DNA of 64,000 nt from Schizosaccharomyces osmophilus (lineage: Eukaryota; Ascomycota; Schizosaccharomycetes; Schizosaccharomycetales; Schizosaccharomycetaceae): contig NC_079240.1 in assembly GCF_027921745.1 (NCBI RefSeq), positions 861,001 through 925,000 on the forward strand, read 5' to 3'. Below, in pieces: positions 42,966-52,969 of this stretch. The notes beneath the pieces are model-generated. The model was given only the letters and a program-made list of their open reading frames with translations, had not been told where the DNA came from and did not search any database. A program made the translations under genes and the position numbers. Each line of letters starts with the position of its first letter. Position 1 is the first letter of the stretch.

Positions 42966-43973
42966 ATGCTAGGCAAATTTGGCTTTTCCAAACTGATCAA
43001 AGCATCCACCACATACTCGAATATTGCAAAGATGTCTGGCGGTAAAGTTACAGATTGGGCTAGTAAGGACGGCGAATTCCGGCGTCAAACATCATCATTT
43101 CGTGAAACAGTTTCGAAAGACCATTCAATTTTCCGCCCGGAAGTTGGCCGTTATCACTTGTATGTAAGTTTAGCTTGTCCTTGGGCCCACCGTACCCTGA
43201 TCGTTCGTAAACTGAAGGGATTGGAAGAGGTATTGCCCGTGCATGTTGTAGGATGGTACATGGGTCCGAATGGTTGGGATTTCGAAACAGAACGCGGAAG
43301 TACTGGAGATGCAATTTACCAAAGTCCTTTCCTAAGAAACTTGTATTTCCGTGCAGATCCCAACTATAATATGCGCTTCACGGTGCCCGTGTTGTGGGAC
43401 GTAAAACACCATACAATCGTAAACAATGAAAGTGCAGAGATCATCCGCACACTCAATTACGAATTGAACGACTTGATCAAAGACCCAAAGAAAAAGGAAC
43501 TGGATCTGTATCCAAAAGACCTGCGTTCGGAAATCGATCGATGGAACGACTACTTTTATGAAACACTCAACAATGGTGTCTACAAATCGGGATTTGCTAC
43601 CAAAGCAGAAGCTTACGAGAAGAATGTCAAGATTGTATTTGAAGCCCTGGGCAAATTGGAGGATTTGCTTAAAAAGACTGGTGGTCCCTACGTTTTAGGC
43701 GATCGCTTAACGGAAACCGATATTCGTTTGTACACCACGGTGGTTCGGTTTGATCCAGTGTATGTGCAGCACTTCAAGTGTAACATTGGTACGATTCGCC
43801 ATGATTATCCTCACATCAACAAATGGCTTCGTAACCTTTATTGGCGCCACCCTGCCTTTTTCGAAACCACCGACTTTGATCACATCAAATGGCACTATAC
43901 AAGAAGCCATACCCAAATCAACCCGTTGAGCATCACTCCCTTGGGTCCTTTACCTCCAATTGAACCTCTATAA
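42966..43973 (+). CDS. glutathionyl-hydroquinone reductase (omega-like GST)
   Basis: A 335-residue protein of the Ecm4/Gto (Xi-class GST) family. The catalytic cysteine lies in LACPWAHRT (Cys71). Other family marks are GWYMGPNGWDF, the NNESAEIIRTLNYEL segment and the C-terminal RLTETDIRLYTTVVRFDPVY and PHINKWLRNLYW. Such enzymes reduce glutathionyl-hydroquinones and have thioltransferase activity. The first 22 residues (MLGKFGFSKLIKASTTYSNIAK) are basic/Ser-rich with no acidic residue and precede a second ATG at MSGGKVTDW. This looks like a mitochondrial presequence with an internal cytosolic start. A TATATATA box lies about 30 bp upstream of the first ATG. By neighbours it matches the S. pombe gene recalled as SPCC1281.07c. 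Confidence 0.92.
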   Translation: MLGKFGFSKLIKASTTYSNIAKMSGGKVTDWASKDGEFRRQTSSFRETVSKDHSIFRPEVGRYHLYVSLACPWAHRTLIVRKLKGLEEVLPVHVVGWYMGPNGWDFETERGSTGDAIYQSPFLRNLYFRADPNYNMRFTVPVLWDVKHHTIVNNESAEIIRTLNYELNDLIKDPKKKELDLYPKDLRSEIDRWNDYFYETLNNGVYKSGFATKAEAYEKNVKIVFEALGKLEDLLKKTGGPYVLGDRLTETDIRLYTTVVRFDPVYVQHFKCNIGTIRHDYPHINKWLRNLYWRHPAFFETTDFDHIKWHYTRSHTQINPLSITPLGPLPPIEPL

Positions 43974-44713
43974 TCTATATCTAAAGCTATAGCTATATGT
44001 ATATTTATAAATTTGTAGTATGAATGAAATGTATAGATGGTAATATCTAAAGAATCAGACGAAACGAAGCAAAAAAAAAATAAAAAAAAAAATGAAAACT
44101 ACGCTACCATGAACCAATCTTACAATTATATCCATAGAACACTAATCTTTCAAAGAAATAAAAGAAATAAAAGACAAAGCTGTTCACTCAAACAATAAAC
44201 AAAACTGTTTAATACCTACCTAAACATACACCCTCTACTCCGGGACCTTCGGAACCCAATGGGACGACCATGGAATTCGCTTACGTCTCTGTTTATTTAC
44301 TCTCTTCACAGCCCCATCATATTCCACGCCTAAGGCATTCCAACGCTTTTCTCCAAAAGAATATTACCGTACTTTTACAATCTTTACTGTACTGCCATTG
44401 ACTTCCGTATAATCGAACCATGTATCTCATGGACGGTGTTCGATTCGTTCTTTTGCCAGCCTCAGTTCTCACGGTTATATCACACACTGACGAATCAAGG
44501 TGGCAATTACGGATCGCTAGTGTCCTTAAGCTTCCGATTGGCTATTGAGTTCAAATTAGCATCGCTCAAACTCCAAAGAGAATTACTTCATCATTGCAGT
44601 GGATGGGACGGTTTCATGGATTTCGCTCGTCTTGAGACTATTTTCAGTGGTTTTTTTTGTAATATTCTCTCTTTTTCTTGTAGAGTTCTTCTATTTTTTT
44701 TCTTTTTTCCTAC

Positions 44714-44720
44714 TTCCCAC
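44714..44720 (-). promoter_or_regulatory. CSL-type element (GTGGGAA) upstream of ole1
   Basis: The plus strand reads TTCCCAC, i.e. GTGGGAA on the minus strand, the canonical CSL binding element. In S. pombe the CSL protein Cbf11 regulates lipid-metabolism genes, which makes the site plausible before a desaturase gene. It is seven bases and could be chance. Confidence 0.35.
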
Positions 44721-44888
44721 TCGCTCTGCCCTGTTTCCTTCCTTTCTCGTTTCCAATTCCTTTTTCTTTGTTGACCTATCTTGATGCTCCCTGATTGGCT
44801 GAGCTTTTCCTTAGAGTTCCCAACCAGCGTTCTCCTTCCCCTTGTTTCTCTTGCTTGTTCCCTCCCAGACCACCGTTTGGGCCTCACT

Positions 44889-44945
44889 AACCCTACCCTA
44901 CCCTACCCTGCCCATCACCGACATTCACACGGTAAGGTATAAAAG
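44889..44945 (+). promoter_or_regulatory. ACCCT tandem array and TATA box of ole1
   Basis: Four CCCT units spaced by A form a perfect tandem run from 44889 to 44909, equal to overlapping HomolE-like (ACCCTACCCT) motifs. A TATAAAAG box follows at 44938-44945. This is the likely core promoter of ole1, with the transcript starting some 400 bp before the ATG. Confidence 0.6.
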
Positions 44946-45406
44946 AATAGAGACATCCGCTGTCTGGAAGACTTTACCAAAGCGCCATACTTTTAACGAT
45001 TTCTGAACTCCCCTTTTCAGAAACTATTACTATTGCCATAAAATAGCAAACAATTGCTTTTTAGGCATCGTATAGTTGCGACTGGGTTGTCCTTTTCCGT
45101 TTCCTATATTCCTGTTTTTCTTTTCTTGACCCACTCGTGTCGTTTGGTGTCTTGTTTTAGAAACAGACCCGCTCTTGCTTGCTTGATTGCTTGCTTCTCT
45201 TTTACACCTTAACATTTTTTCTTTTGTCACGTTTCCATTTGCATTCCCGGTAACTGCTTTTACTGGCTTTTGAGATTAGATTATATACACAAAGCTCAGT
45301 TGTTGCCTGGATTCATATATTATCCTTTTTCATTTTTCTTCATTTTGTTGATTCCTGTTTTCTTTTTTCTCACACTTTTTCGCTTTCAAATCATAAAATC
45401 TTCATT

Positions 45407-46846
45407 ATGTCTGCGAATGGATTGTCTCAGGGCTCTCATGCCTCTGTCCATCCTTCCACTGGCGAGGACAACACTCTTCGCCAACGTAAAATCCCCGTTG
45501 TTCCTGTTGTCCCCGAGCGCCGTTTTGACCCCAAGGCCCCGAAACACATTCAGGAACAACCATGGACCCTTGATAACTTTTGGCGCCACTTCAACTGGCT
45601 GCATTTGATTCTTTTGTTTAGTTTTCCTGCCATCGGTATTTATGGTATTTGCACGACTCCTTTACATACCAAGACTCTGATCTTTTCCATCGTCTATTAC
45701 TTCTACTCGGGTCTTGGTATTACTGGTGGTTACCACCGTCTCTGGGCTCACCGTTCCTACAAGGCCAAGAAACCCCTCCAATACTTCTTCGCCGCTGGTG
45801 GTGCCGCCGCCTTTGAAGGTTCTATCCGTTGGTGGGCTCGTGACCATCGTGCTCATCACCGTTATACCGACACTGACAAGGACCCTTACAATGTCAAGAA
45901 GGGTTTCTGGTACGCTCACATTGGCTGGATGATCATCCTCCAAAACCCTCGTCGTATTGGCCGTACCGATATTTCAGACTTGAACACCGACAAGCATGTC
46001 GTCTGGAATCATCGTAACTTCCTTCTGTTTGCTACTGTGATGGCCTTTGTTGTACCTAGTCTTATTTGTGGTTACTTCTGGGGTGATTACCGTGGTGGCT
46101 ACTTCTACGCTGGTATCTGCCGTCTTGTCTTTGTTCACCATGCTACCTTCTGCGTGAATTCCCTCGCTCATATCTTGGGTAGTCAACCTTTTGACGATAC
46201 CAACTCCGCCCGTAACCACTACATCACCGCCCTTGTCACTCTCGGTGAGGGTAACCACAACTACCACCACGCCTTCCCTAACGACTACCGTAATGGTTTA
46301 AGATGGTACGAATACGACCCTACCAAGGGTTTCATCTGGGCTTGCAGTCTCATTGGTCTTGCTTACGATCTCAACACCTTCCCTCAAAATGAAATCGAAA
46401 AGAGTCTTGTTCAACAAAGACAAAAGGTTTTGGACCGCTGGCGTGCTCGCCTCAACTGGGGTACTCCTTTGGAGGTCCTCCCTGTTATGGAATTTGAAGA
46501 ATTTTTGGAACAAAGCAAGGCTCGCCCTCTTGTCCTCATCAACGGTGTCGTTCACGACGTGACTGGTTTCCAACACCCTGGTGGTCAAGGTCTTTTGCGT
46601 TCTGCCTTTGGTAAGGATGCCACTGCTGCTTTCAATGGTGGTGTATATGAGCACACCAATGGTGCCCATAACTTGCTCTCTACCTACCGTATCGCTGTTG
46701 TCCGCGGTGGTATGGAAGTTGAGGTTTGGAAGTCTGGTGCCGGTGAAAAAATGCCCATGAAAGATACCTTTGGTCACCGAATCGTTCGTGTTAACGAGCA
46801 ACCCACTCGCCTTCAGCCTCCTATTGAAGCCGCTGCTGCTAATTGA
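45407..46846 (+). CDS. ole1: acyl-CoA delta-9 desaturase with cytochrome b5 domain
   Basis: A 479-residue ER membrane enzyme. The three histidine boxes for the di-iron centre are present: HRLWAH (110-115), HRAHH (147-151) and HNYHH (near 284-290). Four membrane helices lie around residues 65-110 and 205-255. The C-terminal cytochrome b5 domain (about 365-460) has the haem ligand in HPGG (His390) and a second His in EHTNGAH. It introduces the first double bond in palmitoyl- and stearoyl-CoA. Codon bias is strong. The long pyrimidine-rich leader and TATA/ACCCT promoter suggest regulated high expression. Confidence 0.97.
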   Translation: MSANGLSQGSHASVHPSTGEDNTLRQRKIPVVPVVPERRFDPKAPKHIQEQPWTLDNFWRHFNWLHLILLFSFPAIGIYGICTTPLHTKTLIFSIVYYFYSGLGITGGYHRLWAHRSYKAKKPLQYFFAAGGAAAFEGSIRWWARDHRAHHRYTDTDKDPYNVKKGFWYAHIGWMIILQNPRRIGRTDISDLNTDKHVVWNHRNFLLFATVMAFVVPSLICGYFWGDYRGGYFYAGICRLVFVHHATFCVNSLAHILGSQPFDDTNSARNHYITALVTLGEGNHNYHHAFPNDYRNGLRWYEYDPTKGFIWACSLIGLAYDLNTFPQNEIEKSLVQQRQKVLDRWRARLNWGTPLEVLPVMEFEEFLEQSKARPLVLINGVVHDVTGFQHPGGQGLLRSAFGKDATAAFNGGVYEHTNGAHNLLSTYRIAVVRGGMEVEVWKSGAGEKMPMKDTFGHRIVRVNEQPTRLQPPIEAAAAN

Positions 46847-47343
46847 TTTGTCTTGTATTTTCGTTTTTTTTTCTTAATTTGAAAGTAAATTTCTTGGGAG
46901 GTGACGCAACGTTCATAATTCTATAATGCATAATTTAATAAAATTTTAATCTACAAGCTAATTCTCTTGTTTGTGTAAACAACTAGTACAACTGTAAATG
47001 GCAATCGTTCGATGTGAATTCCGAAAACACAGTAAGTAAGAAATGCGGTACCGTCCATCAGCAAGCAGTAGAGGATATATGGTAAAGCCTGTTAAATGAT
47101 TATACTGTTTTACAAACAAAACTTCCATTATCAAAAATTTAGACTAATTCATTAACTATTACTAACCAAATTCCATTCATAACATCGTTCAATGACCAAC
47201 AAAATAAAGAAAGGATGCTTGCTTGTTCATTTTTCTATTTCGAAACCTTCGCACAGGATATCGTTTCAGAAAGCCCTTTTAATAACTTCTAACTTCTTTT
47301 GAATGAAAAAAGTACATGCGCTGTAGGAGAAGAAATCCCCCAA
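46847..47343. other. intergenic between convergent ole1 and rsc7
   Basis: About 500 bp of 3' UTR-like AT-rich sequence. Nothing else recognised. Confidence 0.5.
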
Positions 47344-48528
47344 TTACCATAATGTACCGTTCATTCTGGCTTGTAAAAGTTCTTGCTCTTGTCGCCTTCG
47401 AATTGCGTCTTGTATATGAGGAGGACAAGAAGCAAGGACAGAAAAGGGAACATTTATTAACGAGACTTGAGGTGCTATATCGGGGTTTAGAGATACTAAA
47501 ATATCAAGTTTTGGAGCAATATACTCTTCTTGGTCGTGAGCAATGTGAGCCCACTCAGTTCGAGATGGCTGAGAGTTTTGAGGAACATGAAGTAAATTTG
47601 AATGAGGTTCAAAAAAGCCAGTAGTTTGTTTCCGTGCGATATTTTCTGCAAGGTCATTATTGTAAGCAGAAGTGGCTTTAGCATGCTGAAACAACCAGGT
47701 AGCATCTTTAGGAGGGTCCTTTTTACGCTTTCTGACTGCTGAAGGTAACTGCGCTTCAAAAGAAGGCTGGGTATGGTATACAGCACTGGCACCATGCCAT
47801 GCGACATATTGATTTCGATTATATGGCATTCCCGGAGGGGGGAGTTTATCCTCAGGGTCGGCTAGGTCACCTTCTGCAAAACCACGAGCGCGAAATTCAC
47901 CTTCCCAATAATCATCAACTATCCTTCGACCACCGACAATAATCTTTGCACCGAACTCACGGAAGATAGAACGTGCAGCTACGATTCCCACTGCTCTTCC
48001 CTTATATGAGTGTGGAATAATATTTCGTTCAATTAAGTCCCATTTTTCTGCATCATCGACTATAATCTTATGGAGAGAGCGATGTTTTAAAAACAATAAA
48101 TATGAGTCCCTATAACCCATGGCACGGGCGGGTTCTGTCGAAAGCATGTACAACCGATTTCCTCTACCCAGACAAGTGAATGTTCGACAACGATACTCGC
48201 GTCCACCGTTCAAATAACCAAGCTCATTCACCTTTTTCTCTCCTTCGGGATCAACCACACCAAAATTGAGTTCGTCATCTTCCAAGGTTGCACGATGTGC
48301 ATACAAATCTTTAGGAACAACGGTAGAACCAGAGGATTGCGTTGAGACCTTGGGTCTTGGAGCGCGATTTGTCCTCCTACGCGAGCGACCACCGTAATAT
48401 TCATCATCGTCTTCATCGTCACTACCGAATGCCGCATAACTTCCTTTGGGAGGACGTCCTCTGCGTTTCTTCAAGCTAACTGTAGGATTCGTCGGCACCG
48501 AATGATCAGACTCTACTGGTGATTCCAT
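47344..48528 (-). CDS. rsc7: RSC complex subunit Rsc7
   Basis: A 394-residue protein from the ATG at 48528 (MESPVESDHS). The N-terminus has an AT-hook-like KKRRGRPPKG and an acidic DDEDDDEYYGG run. The conserved Rsc7/Swp82 (Npl6) domain follows at about residues 90-270: YRCRTFTCLGRGNRLYMLSTEPARAMGYRDSYLLF, then GRAVGIVAARSIFREFGAKIIVGGRRIVDDYWE. Rsc7 belongs to the RSC/SWI-SNF chromatin remodellers. Three codons upstream of this ATG are open but lack an ATG. The C-terminus includes a small IRRRQEQELLQARMNGTLW tail. Confidence 0.94.
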   Translation of the reverse strand: MESPVESDHSVPTNPTVSLKKRRGRPPKGSYAAFGSDDEDDDEYYGGRSRRRTNRAPRPKVSTQSSGSTVVPKDLYAHRATLEDDELNFGVVDPEGEKKVNELGYLNGGREYRCRTFTCLGRGNRLYMLSTEPARAMGYRDSYLLFLKHRSLHKIIVDDAEKWDLIERNIIPHSYKGRAVGIVAARSIFREFGAKIIVGGRRIVDDYWEGEFRARGFAEGDLADPEDKLPPPGMPYNRNQYVAWHGASAVYHTQPSFEAQLPSAVRKRKKDPPKDATWLFQHAKATSAYNNDLAENIARKQTTGFFEPHSNLLHVPQNSQPSRTEWAHIAHDQEEYIAPKLDILVSLNPDIAPQVSLINVPFSVLASCPPHIQDAIRRRQEQELLQARMNGTLW

Positions 48529-48827
48529 TGTATGCACAATATTACTTTTCCTGAAACAAGATCTTTCAAATAACGTATTTTATAAAGACAGTGACTTTGG
48601 AAGGGCTTTTGGTGGTAAGGTCGTAGTAGCCTTACCCTTACCGTGCTTGAGGAAAGTCAGAATTTAGAATTGAGCACCAAGTCATGAATTTTCGTAATTT
48701 TCAGTCGCAAATGTTTCTTTCATCAAACATTTCGTAGGAATTTCTTCCAAGTTCAACTTCAAAAAATAAATTCTCGAAAGAAGTAGACTTTTCATCAAGT
48801 ATTATGACCTAGCCTTGAATAGTGTAT

Positions 48828-49091
48828 TCAGGCGAGAGATGAGTGTATTTCACCTTGGTAAACAAAGCGAAAGAAAAGGAAATACGAAAGCATGAAAGCT
48901 GATCCGCTGGTCACAATTCTTAAGAATGTATCTGAAAAAACCATGCGTGCGTGAATTTGACGGCCGTGCACTCTTGGTTGCAAATTTTGCTTCTTTCCGT
49001 TTTCTGCTTTGTATCCATAATTTTGAGTATTCGGAGACATAGGATCGCTTTCTGAAAGTTCTTGTTTTTTCTCATTCCCATGACTGTCCAT
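48828..49091 (-). CDS. possible small single-pass membrane protein
   Basis: An 87-residue frame starting with ATG at 49091. The first 50 residues are polar (MDSHGNEKKQELSESDP...), followed by a basic patch and one long hydrophobic helix (IVTSGSAFMLSYFLFFRFVY), ending in QGEIHSSLA. This is the layout of small tail-anchored or mitochondrial/ER membrane proteins. It is on the same strand as rsc7, 299 bp upstream of it, and points away from emc4. In S. pombe I recall a pyridoxal reductase gene near here, and nothing like that is present. No family recognised. Confidence 0.4.
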   Translation of the reverse strand: MDSHGNEKKQELSESDPMSPNTQNYGYKAENGKKQNLQPRVHGRQIHARMVFSDTFLRIVTSGSAFMLSYFLFFRFVYQGEIHSSLA

Positions 49092-49751
49092 TCTTTGAAG
49101 TCTGCTATTCGGTCTGTTTTAGTCACAACGAAGGGAATGAAGTAAACCGACTGGGCTTTGGATCCATTCGAGAAATTATAAAGCAGTAAGGCTTCAGTGA
49201 ATTCCTTTCTTTTTCCTTTTATTTTCATTTTTAGAATCATCTACGTTCTTTCGGCTTACTAAATTTTCTAGAAAACTGTACCAATAAGCTAGATCTGAGC
49301 TTCTTCTTGATATTGTACATAACGGCATACTAATACTGTTATGAAAATAAAACAAAATCTTGGCCATTGTATTGATTCCTTTGAACAGCTTCATACATCA
49401 ACTTCATCTTCAAAACTAAGAATTCTTTGTATTCATTCAACCAGACTCAACCACATTTTCTCATCTGGTGAAATCATTCCGTAGACACAAACAGCCACAG
49501 CTGAAAGAATCCTGCTTCTTTTTCATTGGAACAAATAAGGTAGTTTTATCCATTCTGAGCTCAATCTTTGTCATTCTTACTTTGGTACTTAAAAATAAGT
49601 CTGACCTTGAATCTCAATTTGTTATTGAATTCATACCTAATTTGTGGCCTCTCTATTTCCTTCAAATCTTAAAAGTTATTAGACTTCTTCACAAGAATCC
49701 TTTCCTTGGCTGGAGACCCATTTTCTTGGGAAAACCCGCTTGTTTTCAAAT
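49092..49751. other. intergenic upstream of emc4
   Basis: About 660 bp. Open stretches on both strands (for example 49468-49791, plus) start without an ATG or overlap emc4 in another frame. A real gene is not supported. It would contain the emc4 promoter. Confidence 0.4.
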
Positions 49752-50318
49752 ATGCATATCAACGACGAAAGAAATTGGTATCCGGTACTAGAAGTTGCCG
49801 TACAAAAGGCGTCTAAAGGATGTGTGGACACCTCTGAAAAGTACCCATCGCCTAGAGGATTTCAAGGAAAATCCACCCCTTTCCGAAAAGCGAATAAAGA
49901 TCAATCTTCTGATTTATCCATCAACACCGAAAAGCAAAATGCTGAAAAGGCTCTTGTACTGAAAAAAGCATGGGAGCTTGCATACTCTCCTCTTAAACAA
50001 ATCCCGATGAATTTGGTTTTCGCTTACATGTCGGGTAACTCTTTGCAAGTTTTCAGTATTGTCACCACATTTATGTTGTTTTTAAACCCATTAAAAGCAA
50101 TATCTGCTTCTGGTGATGCCTTTGCCTCTTTTCGCTCTGTCCATCCCAACGCCATGTGGCTTCCGATGATAGTTTACGTCCTTTCACAGTGCTTACTTAT
50201 GGCCGTTGGTATTTACAAGCTTCAAAAAATGGGTCTATTACCTACTACAACTAGTGATTGGCTTGCTTGGGAAGTTCCCAAGCATTTCGTTGGGCGCTCT
50301 TTTCATCCTTCCAAGTAA
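49752..50318 (+). CDS. emc4: ER membrane protein complex subunit 4
   Basis: A 188-residue protein from the ATG at 49752 (MHINDERNWYPVL). The EMC4 core is clear: AWELAYSPLKQIPMNLVFAYMSGNSLQVFSI, with three hydrophobic segments, and the C-terminal KLQKMGLLPTTTSDWLAWEVPK. The N-terminus contains YPSPRGFQGKS, also seen in the S. cerevisiae protein as PSPPGFEGNS. The EMC inserts tail-anchored and multi-pass proteins into the ER membrane. Upstream codons to 49740 are open without ATG. Confidence 0.95.
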   Translation: MHINDERNWYPVLEVAVQKASKGCVDTSEKYPSPRGFQGKSTPFRKANKDQSSDLSINTEKQNAEKALVLKKAWELAYSPLKQIPMNLVFAYMSGNSLQVFSIVTTFMLFLNPLKAISASGDAFASFRSVHPNAMWLPMIVYVLSQCLLMAVGIYKLQKMGLLPTTTSDWLAWEVPKHFVGRSFHPSK

Positions 50319-50932
50319 AGTATCTTAGTTGTTCCTTAATTGCTAGACCAGGTGAAACTTCATTTATGTTTTATTTTTCCTTTGGGCTTTGTGGAGGGGA
50401 TCTTCGAATTTCCAAGTCCTTTTTAAAGTCTTGAAAGCTGGGTTTCCTTATATTTACAATTCTTCAATACTCAGACTCTCTTTAAATGGAACATTTCATA
50501 AACTGCCTTTGCTGTTTTCTGGCCTGGGTCAAGCGCTGTCGAATGAAGTACTGTAGATAGCGAAATCATTACTCTCTTTTTAACGTTAGCTTTTGACTTT
50601 GCTTTTTGGTTCTTCCTTTAGTAATTTATCCTACTCAACAACTTCGCGTTGTCCGATCCTACATTCCTATTACTTTGCAATAAATCCCTAATGAACAAAG
50701 TAAGTTTCTAATTTTTATTTGTATGGAAGTTATTTTGATATCTTCTAATAATGAGTTCTTTGCCTGAGAACGGATATGAAATCTCAAATCCTGCCAGACT
50801 AAACTCGCGGCACTAACTACTCATCATTGACAATAATATATTCTGCCCTGAATACCATTGAATATCTGCATATATTAGCTTTATTTTACCTCTTTTATAA
50901 CAATTTTCTATACGTTTTGGTGCATATTCTAA
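50319..50932. other. intergenic emc4-spf30
   Basis: About 610 bp. A short ATG frame at 50692 runs into a GTAAGT (50701) and then a stop, so it is either a tiny upstream ORF or the edge of a leader intron. An in-frame stop sits directly before the spf30 ATG, so no N-terminal extension is possible without splicing. Confidence 0.45.
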
Positions 50933-51886
50933 ATGGAGGATGAATACAAACAATATCAAAGCCAACTTGCATTAGTAAAAATTTCCCTCGAAAAGGACCC
51001 CGCTAATCAAGAATTACTTGCTTTACAAAATGATTTAGATGAATTAGTTCACTTGACCCAACAGTTAATAAATGAAAAAGAGCAAGAAACCCAAAAGCAA
51101 AAAAAATTGGAAGAGAATGGACAGTCAACAACAGGCTCAAAATCTTTGGCCAATGCTCAAAAATTAGAATTATTCCCTGGCGATTTGGTAATGGCAAGGT
51201 GGACTTCGGGAGACTACTCTTTCTATGCTGGAAAAATAACAGCCATATCAGGACACGGTGCCAACAAAAAATATACAATTCAGTTTTTGGATTATCCCGA
51301 AGTTGAGACAGTATCCCCTCAAAACTTAAAGGCCATGCCTGAAGCGAAACGCAGGAGTATAGCTATGTTAGGCTCTTCTAACAATGCTCTTCGTGCTGGC
51401 CTTTCTCCTATCCCGACCGCATCTGTGGTTCCTTCTCGTAGTATTTCACCGAATTCTTCTTCTAAAACTCAGCCTTTTAAGGCCTCTCCGGAACGTGTGT
51501 TTTCTCCAACAACCAGTGCTCCTCCCTCAAAAGTTGTCCCTGTAGGTTCAATACCCACCACCTCAAGACCTCCTCCTCCGACTATTGTCCCCGAGCCTCC
51601 TGCAATTGCTACACCTCCTCCGCTTCCTTCTCAAAAGCCAAAGAAGCAACTCAAACCCAATGCCGCCTTGGAAGCTTCTAAGAACTCTTGGAAACAGTTT
51701 GCCTCAAGGGGTGTGAAAACAGGACGAATCGGTAAACGGAAAAAAATTGGAGAAACTAGTATGTTCCGCAGTCCTGAAGATGCTGCTGATCGAGTGGGAT
51801 TCATGGGAGGCAATCGAGGTTCTACCAAAGCTGCCCCACGAGAAAAACATGTATATAAATATAAGGAGGACGAGGATAATGAATAA
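50933..51886 (+). CDS. spf30: Tudor-domain splicing factor Spf30
   Basis: A 317-residue protein. An N-terminal coiled coil (1-65) precedes a Tudor domain at about 78-135 (LFPGDLVMARWTSGDYSFYAGKITAISG, then YTIQFLDYPEVETV), as in human SPF30/SMNDC1. A Pro/Ser-rich linker of about 100 residues follows. The C-terminus has the conserved KNSWKQFASRG and SMFRSPEDAADRVGFMGG segments. The Tudor domain binds symmetrically dimethylated arginines on Sm proteins in U2 and tri-snRNP assembly. It converges on ags1. Confidence 0.94.
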   Translation: MEDEYKQYQSQLALVKISLEKDPANQELLALQNDLDELVHLTQQLINEKEQETQKQKKLEENGQSTTGSKSLANAQKLELFPGDLVMARWTSGDYSFYAGKITAISGHGANKKYTIQFLDYPEVETVSPQNLKAMPEAKRRSIAMLGSSNNALRAGLSPIPTASVVPSRSISPNSSSKTQPFKASPERVFSPTTSAPPSKVVPVGSIPTTSRPPPPTIVPEPPAIATPPPLPSQKPKKQLKPNAALEASKNSWKQFASRGVKTGRIGKRKKIGETSMFRSPEDAADRVGFMGGNRGSTKAAPREKHVYKYKEDEDNE

Positions 51887-52969
51887 ATGAACATAGCAAA
51901 CTTACATGTCACGCATCTAACTGTTGATTTACGTTTTTACTAATGTCTTGATACAATTATCAGATTGTGGTGAAAACATACAAAAAGAATCCCTTTATTA
52001 CAATTTGTAAACAACGGAAGTTTTCAACAAAGAAACATTACCAGAGGAAACAATGTTATATATATACACCCAGCGTTAGAAGCTCAAATCTTCCAATCTG
52101 AAAATTTGACTGATCTAGCTAAAATAAACTGTTTTTACAACTTTGATAGTGAATCAAATCCCCGGAAGCTACACTATATTCTAATAATTCTTAAAGCATC
52201 CAATTCATTTACAGTTGTAACTATATTTTCCACTGAATACTTGTTCTCATAGCAAGTGAGATCTCGTCTGTGACAAAGTGCTTTAATTATTATTATTCAT
52301 ATTATTCTGCTTGCGCAAACTAGTTTAACCTTTCTATGGGCGTATGTACGCTACCCTTAAGCATTAAACACCATTAGTTTGGTTCATAACATATCTGACT
52401 AAGTATTATAATAATTGGGGGAATCTTTTGCTTCTATTTTGTAAAATTATTGAAACCAATTTTACTAACTCGCAACACATACATGCTCTTTTGGATTAGC
52501 AATTACCATCAAAACGAAAAAGTCGACTACACATCTTCCGTACTTTACATGGCTGCCACAACAGACCATATTAAACCAATGCAAAGGGTAATGCTTATTT
52601 ACTAAAACAAAAGTTCTAATGCCAATAACGTTATATATATATATAATATGAACATGGGTAGAAATAACTTAAAAACCTTTGTTTAATCCTTTTCAAACAT
52701 AGCTATGCATTAATTTTGCAAAAATCAACGAACAATATTCATCATAAACAAGTTTTCGATAGAATTGAAATAATTGATTAACTTACACGTTAATCGCTAC
52801 TACCATTAATAACCTTATTAATGGTACTTAATAGCAATTTTCAGTAGGAAAAAATCCTTTCCTACAATGAATTCCAGTGTTAATTTTTTAACATGCAAAC
52901 CTTTTTAGGCACATGTGGGCTACTTTCGTCTTTATTCAACAACTATAGATGACACGTCCTCTAAACAAA
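51887..52969. other. intergenic between convergent spf30 and ags1
   Basis: About 1.1 kb, AT-rich, with TATATATA runs near 52063 and 52636. It is long for a convergent gap and has no ORF above background. It may hold a long ags1 3' UTR or a noncoding RNA. No RNA recognised. Confidence 0.45.

Larger units (their letters stand above)
43974..45406. other. long intergenic region with the ole1 promoter
   Basis: About 1.4 kb. From left to right: 3' UTR of the reductase gene; a TTCCCAC element (44714-44720); ATTGG (44794-44798); a tandem ACCCT array (44889-44909) and a TATA box (44938-44945). A leader of some 400 bp follows, rich in pyrimidines. Open frames such as 44436-44774 do not begin with ATG and have no protein features. 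Confidence 0.5.

Noticed and set aside
44436-44774. 112-codon plus-strand frame in the ole1 upstream region
   Set aside because: Lacks an ATG start, and the Phe/Leu-rich tail comes from pyrimidine runs.
44889-44909. ACCCT array as a telomere relic
   Set aside because: Only four perfect units, no flanking subtelomeric features, and it sits at the right place for an ole1 promoter element.
46298-46801. 167-codon minus-strand frame antisense to ole1
   Set aside because: Codon-bias shadow of ole1, which has intact catalytic motifs on the plus strand.
49468-49791. 107-codon plus-strand hydrophobic frame before emc4
   Set aside because: No ATG start, and it overlaps the emc4 start in another frame.
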